Part shown: positions 62,017 through 64,000 of the stretch, in pieces | Layout of the letters: the number at the start of each line of letters is the position of its first letter | Position numbering within the stretch: position 1 is the first letter of the stretch | Assembly (NCBI RefSeq): GCF_025639805.1 | Contig: NZ_CP106735.1 | Coordinates: 2,575,501 to 2,639,500, forward strand | Length of the DNA: 64,000 bases | Direction of reading: 5' to 3' | From: Reichenbachiella carrageenanivorans | GTDB lineage: Bacteria > Bacteroidota > Bacteroidia > Cytophagales > Cyclobacteriaceae | Position numbers and translations under genes: made by a program | The notes under the pieces: model-generated | Databases searched by the model: none | The model's input: only the letters and a program-made list of their open reading frames with translations | Told to the model about the DNA's origin: nothing

Positions 62017-63109
62017 ATGACATCAGATCAATTGAAAGAAGCAAGGGCCCGAGTGAGTGATCTCCGGGGCTATCTTTGACTACGATACAAAAGTAAGAGA
62101 GGTTGAAGAGGAAGAATCCATAACTACACAAGCAGATTTTTGGAATGATCCCAAGCAGGCAGAGGCCATGCTCAAGCAAATCAAAGCCAAGAAAATTTGG
62201 ACAGACGGTTTTGAAAGGGTAAACAGCCAGTTGGAAGACCTAGAAACACTCTACGAATTTTATGAAGCCGATGAGGTGGAAATGTCCGAAGTAGATGGAG
62301 AGTACAAAGAATTTATAGTAGCGCTAGAAGAACTCGAATTTAAGCGCATGCTCAATGGTGAAGAAGATCAGCTAGGAGCAGTGATGGAAATCAACCCAGG
62401 CGCCGGCGGAACAGAGAGCCAGGACTGGGCATCTATTCTGATGCGGATGTATATCATGTGGGGTGAGAAAAATGGCTTCAATGTGAAGCAGCTCAACTAT
62501 CAAGCAGGTGAAACCGCAGGTCTCAAATCAGCTACGTTGGAGTTTGATGGGCCGTTTGGTTACGGCTATCTCAAGTCCGAAATAGGCGTGCACCGGTTGG
62601 TTAGAATCTCCCCGTTCGATTCGGGAGGGAGAAGACATACATCGTTTGTATCTGTCTATGTGTACCCGATCGTGGACGATACCATCGAAATCGAAATTTC
62701 TCCAGGAGACATCGAATGGCAGACTTCTAGGTCTGGCGGTGCTGGCGGGCAGAATGTAAACAAGGTGGAAACGAAAGTGCAGCTTACTCACAAGCCTTCA
62801 GGGATTGTGATTGTGTGTTCGATCGAACGTTCGCAGCTTGCCAACAAAGAGCACGCCATGAAAATGCTGAAGTCTCGTCTATATCAGATTGAAGTAGACA
62901 AGCGCAACGAAAAGCGAGATGAGATAGAAAGCAGTAAAATGAAAATCGACTTTGGAAGTCAAATTAGAAATTACGTATTACACCCCTATAAATTGATCAA
63001 GGATGCTCGCACAGGTGTGGAGCGGACAGATGTGCAGAATGTGTTGGATGGTGATTTGGAGGATTACATCAAGGCTTTTTTAATGGGTCAGGGATTAGAA
63101 ACCGATTAA
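62017..63109 (+). CDS. prfB: Peptide chain release factor 2, made by programmed +1 frameshift
   Basis: The true start is ATG 62017 ([20 protein letters not shown]). Zero-frame reading stops at TGA 62077-62079 after 20 codons; skipping one base (T62077) gives [15 protein letters not shown] and an uninterrupted RF2 of 363 residues. Later motifs include the GGQ loop [20 protein letters not shown] (residues ~244-263) and [13 protein letters not shown]. An alternative reading would start at a non-ATG codon near 62057, which is unlikely. RF2 reads UAA and UGA; scarcity of RF2 lets the ribosome wait at UGA and shift, an autoregulatory loop known from E. coli and most bacteria. It abuts the next gene (stop to start with no gap). 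Confidence 0.95.
62065..62080 (+). promoter_or_regulatory. prfB programmed +1 frameshift site
   Basis: CGGGGC TAT CTT TGA C carries the slippery CTT, the UGA stop followed by C, and an upstream GGGG element at the same distance as the AGGGGG Shine-Dalgarno-like element of the E. coli prfB site. Confidence 0.93.
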
Positions 63110-63991
63110 ATGATATTAGCAGCCATTGATATTGGTTCGAATGCCGTCAGGCTTCAAATCAATCGACCAATCACCTACAATGGGGTGACCATCTTCAAGA
63201 AACTTCAATACATCCGTTTCCCGTTGAGACTGGGATCGGATGTATTTGAAAATAATCAAATTGGGGATCAAAAATTCAGAGAATTCATCACACTCATGCG
63301 CGCATTTAAGGCCATGATAGACCTGTATAAGGTGGATGAATACTATGCCTGTGCTACTTCAGCGATGCGTGAAGCCGAAAATGGTAATGCTCTAATACAA
63401 GCCGTAAAAGCGGCTTGTGATTTGGATATCAATATCATTAGTGGAGACCTAGAGGCCGAGTTGATCAATCGAGTAATTGCCTTCAATTTGGTCGAAGATC
63501 AGCAATATCTGCATATTGATGTAGGGGGAGGTAGTACAGAGCTTACGCTCTACAGAGGAGAAGTCAAAAATGTATCTAAATCTTTTCCGATCGGAACGGT
63601 CCGGCTACTTAAGCATTCTGAGCGCGTAGGTACTTGGGATGAAATGCTCCAATGGATCATCGATCACAAAGGCAAGGTGGGACATTTGATAGCTATAGGT
63701 ACTGGAGGTAACATTCGTAAGCTTTACGAATTGACCAACAAAGAGAAGGGTAAATACATTGGGATACAGAAGCTGGAAGAGGAACTCGAAATATTGAAAA
63801 ACATGCCTTATGAAGAGCGTGTGGTCAATCTACAGCTCAACGAAGACCGTGCCGACGTAATTATCCCCGCCTCAGAAATTTATATTTCTATTATGAAAAA
63901 GGCTGGTGCACGCAAGATCATGGTGCCCGATGTAGGGCTCAAAGATGGTATTATCAGCTATCTTTATGACAAGAACCAAGTGTCCTCATAA
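63110..63991 (+). CDS. Ppx/GppA family phosphatase
   Basis: This 293-aa protein starts at 63110, directly after the prfB stop codon, so it is in the same transcript. The N-terminal MILAAIDIGSNAVRLQI motif and HIDVGGGSTELTLY (residues ~140-153) are the two phosphate-binding loops of the ASKHA-type Ppx/GppA family, which hydrolyse polyphosphate or pppGpp. It has the short form without the C-terminal HD-like domain found in some Ppx proteins. Nine bases remain to the window end. Confidence 0.92.
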   Translation: MILAAIDIGSNAVRLQINRPITYNGVTIFKKLQYIRFPLRLGSDVFENNQIGDQKFREFITLMRAFKAMIDLYKVDEYYACATSAMREAENGNALIQAVKAACDLDINIISGDLEAELINRVIAFNLVEDQQYLHIDVGGGSTELTLYRGEVKNVSKSFPIGTVRLLKHSERVGTWDEMLQWIIDHKGKVGHLIAIGTGGNIRKLYELTNKEKGKYIGIQKLEEELEILKNMPYEERVVNLQLNEDRADVIIPASEIYISIMKKAGARKIMVPDVGLKDGIISYLYDKNQVSS

Positions 63992-64000
63992 AGCAATCTT

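Overview
The window is a chromosomal segment of a marine-type Bacteroidota bacterium, most like the Cytophagales. The basis is a type IX secretion C-terminal signal, SprB-like and FISUMP domains, many lipoproteins, start regions with little Shine-Dalgarno signal, TAnnTTTG-type -7 promoter elements, a pntA split into two genes, and alginate lyases. Taxonomy is inferred from gene content only.

Positions 1-17291 hold the right-hand part of an extracellular contractile injection system (eCIS, Afp/PVC type). In order: two gp19-type tube proteins (the first cut by the window edge), a DUF5908-type small protein, a LysM tube-baseplate adaptor, a VgrG-like spike, a PAAR tip, gp25, a large J-type baseplate protein, a fibre-like protein, an unlisted 49-aa ORF, a second baseplate protein, a tape-measure protein and, after one opposite-strand gene, the AAA+ ATPase. 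The sheath genes would lie to the left. A non-coding block of three 337-bp direct repeats follows (17303-18296), with degenerate copies on both sides.

Positions 18608-31794 are an accessory region: a SprB/FISUMP lipoprotein, a 1525-aa T9SS-secreted protein, then a 1361-aa putative eCIS cargo or polymorphic toxin ending in a GH-E (HNH/Endo VII) nuclease tip with an overlapping ankyrin immunity gene. Behind it are two complete but start-less copies of the toxin tip, each with its own ankyrin immunity gene, and a truncated third tip. This is a tandem orphan toxin-immunity cassette array and the most unusual feature of the window.

Positions 32096-39137 (minus strand) look like one six-gene operon: gluconokinase-6-phosphogluconate dehydrogenase fusion, Nramp-fold transporter lacking the metal motif, GntR regulator, SDR dehydrogenase, and two PL7 alginate lyase lipoproteins. 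It would couple extracellular alginate cleavage to sugar-acid metabolism.

Positions 39590-64000 are mostly housekeeping: metallophosphoesterase, glycosyltransferase and GH1 glucosidase; a degenerate ATPase coupled to an MscS channel; the proton-translocating transhydrogenase; an SMP-30 protein; a WYL regulator with small-ligand proteins; AlkC; YwbE; a 7TM protein, histidine kinase and response regulator set; pyruvate carboxylase; prfB with its programmed +1 frameshift; and a Ppx/GppA phosphatase. No tRNA, rRNA, CRISPR array or intact insertion sequence was seen.
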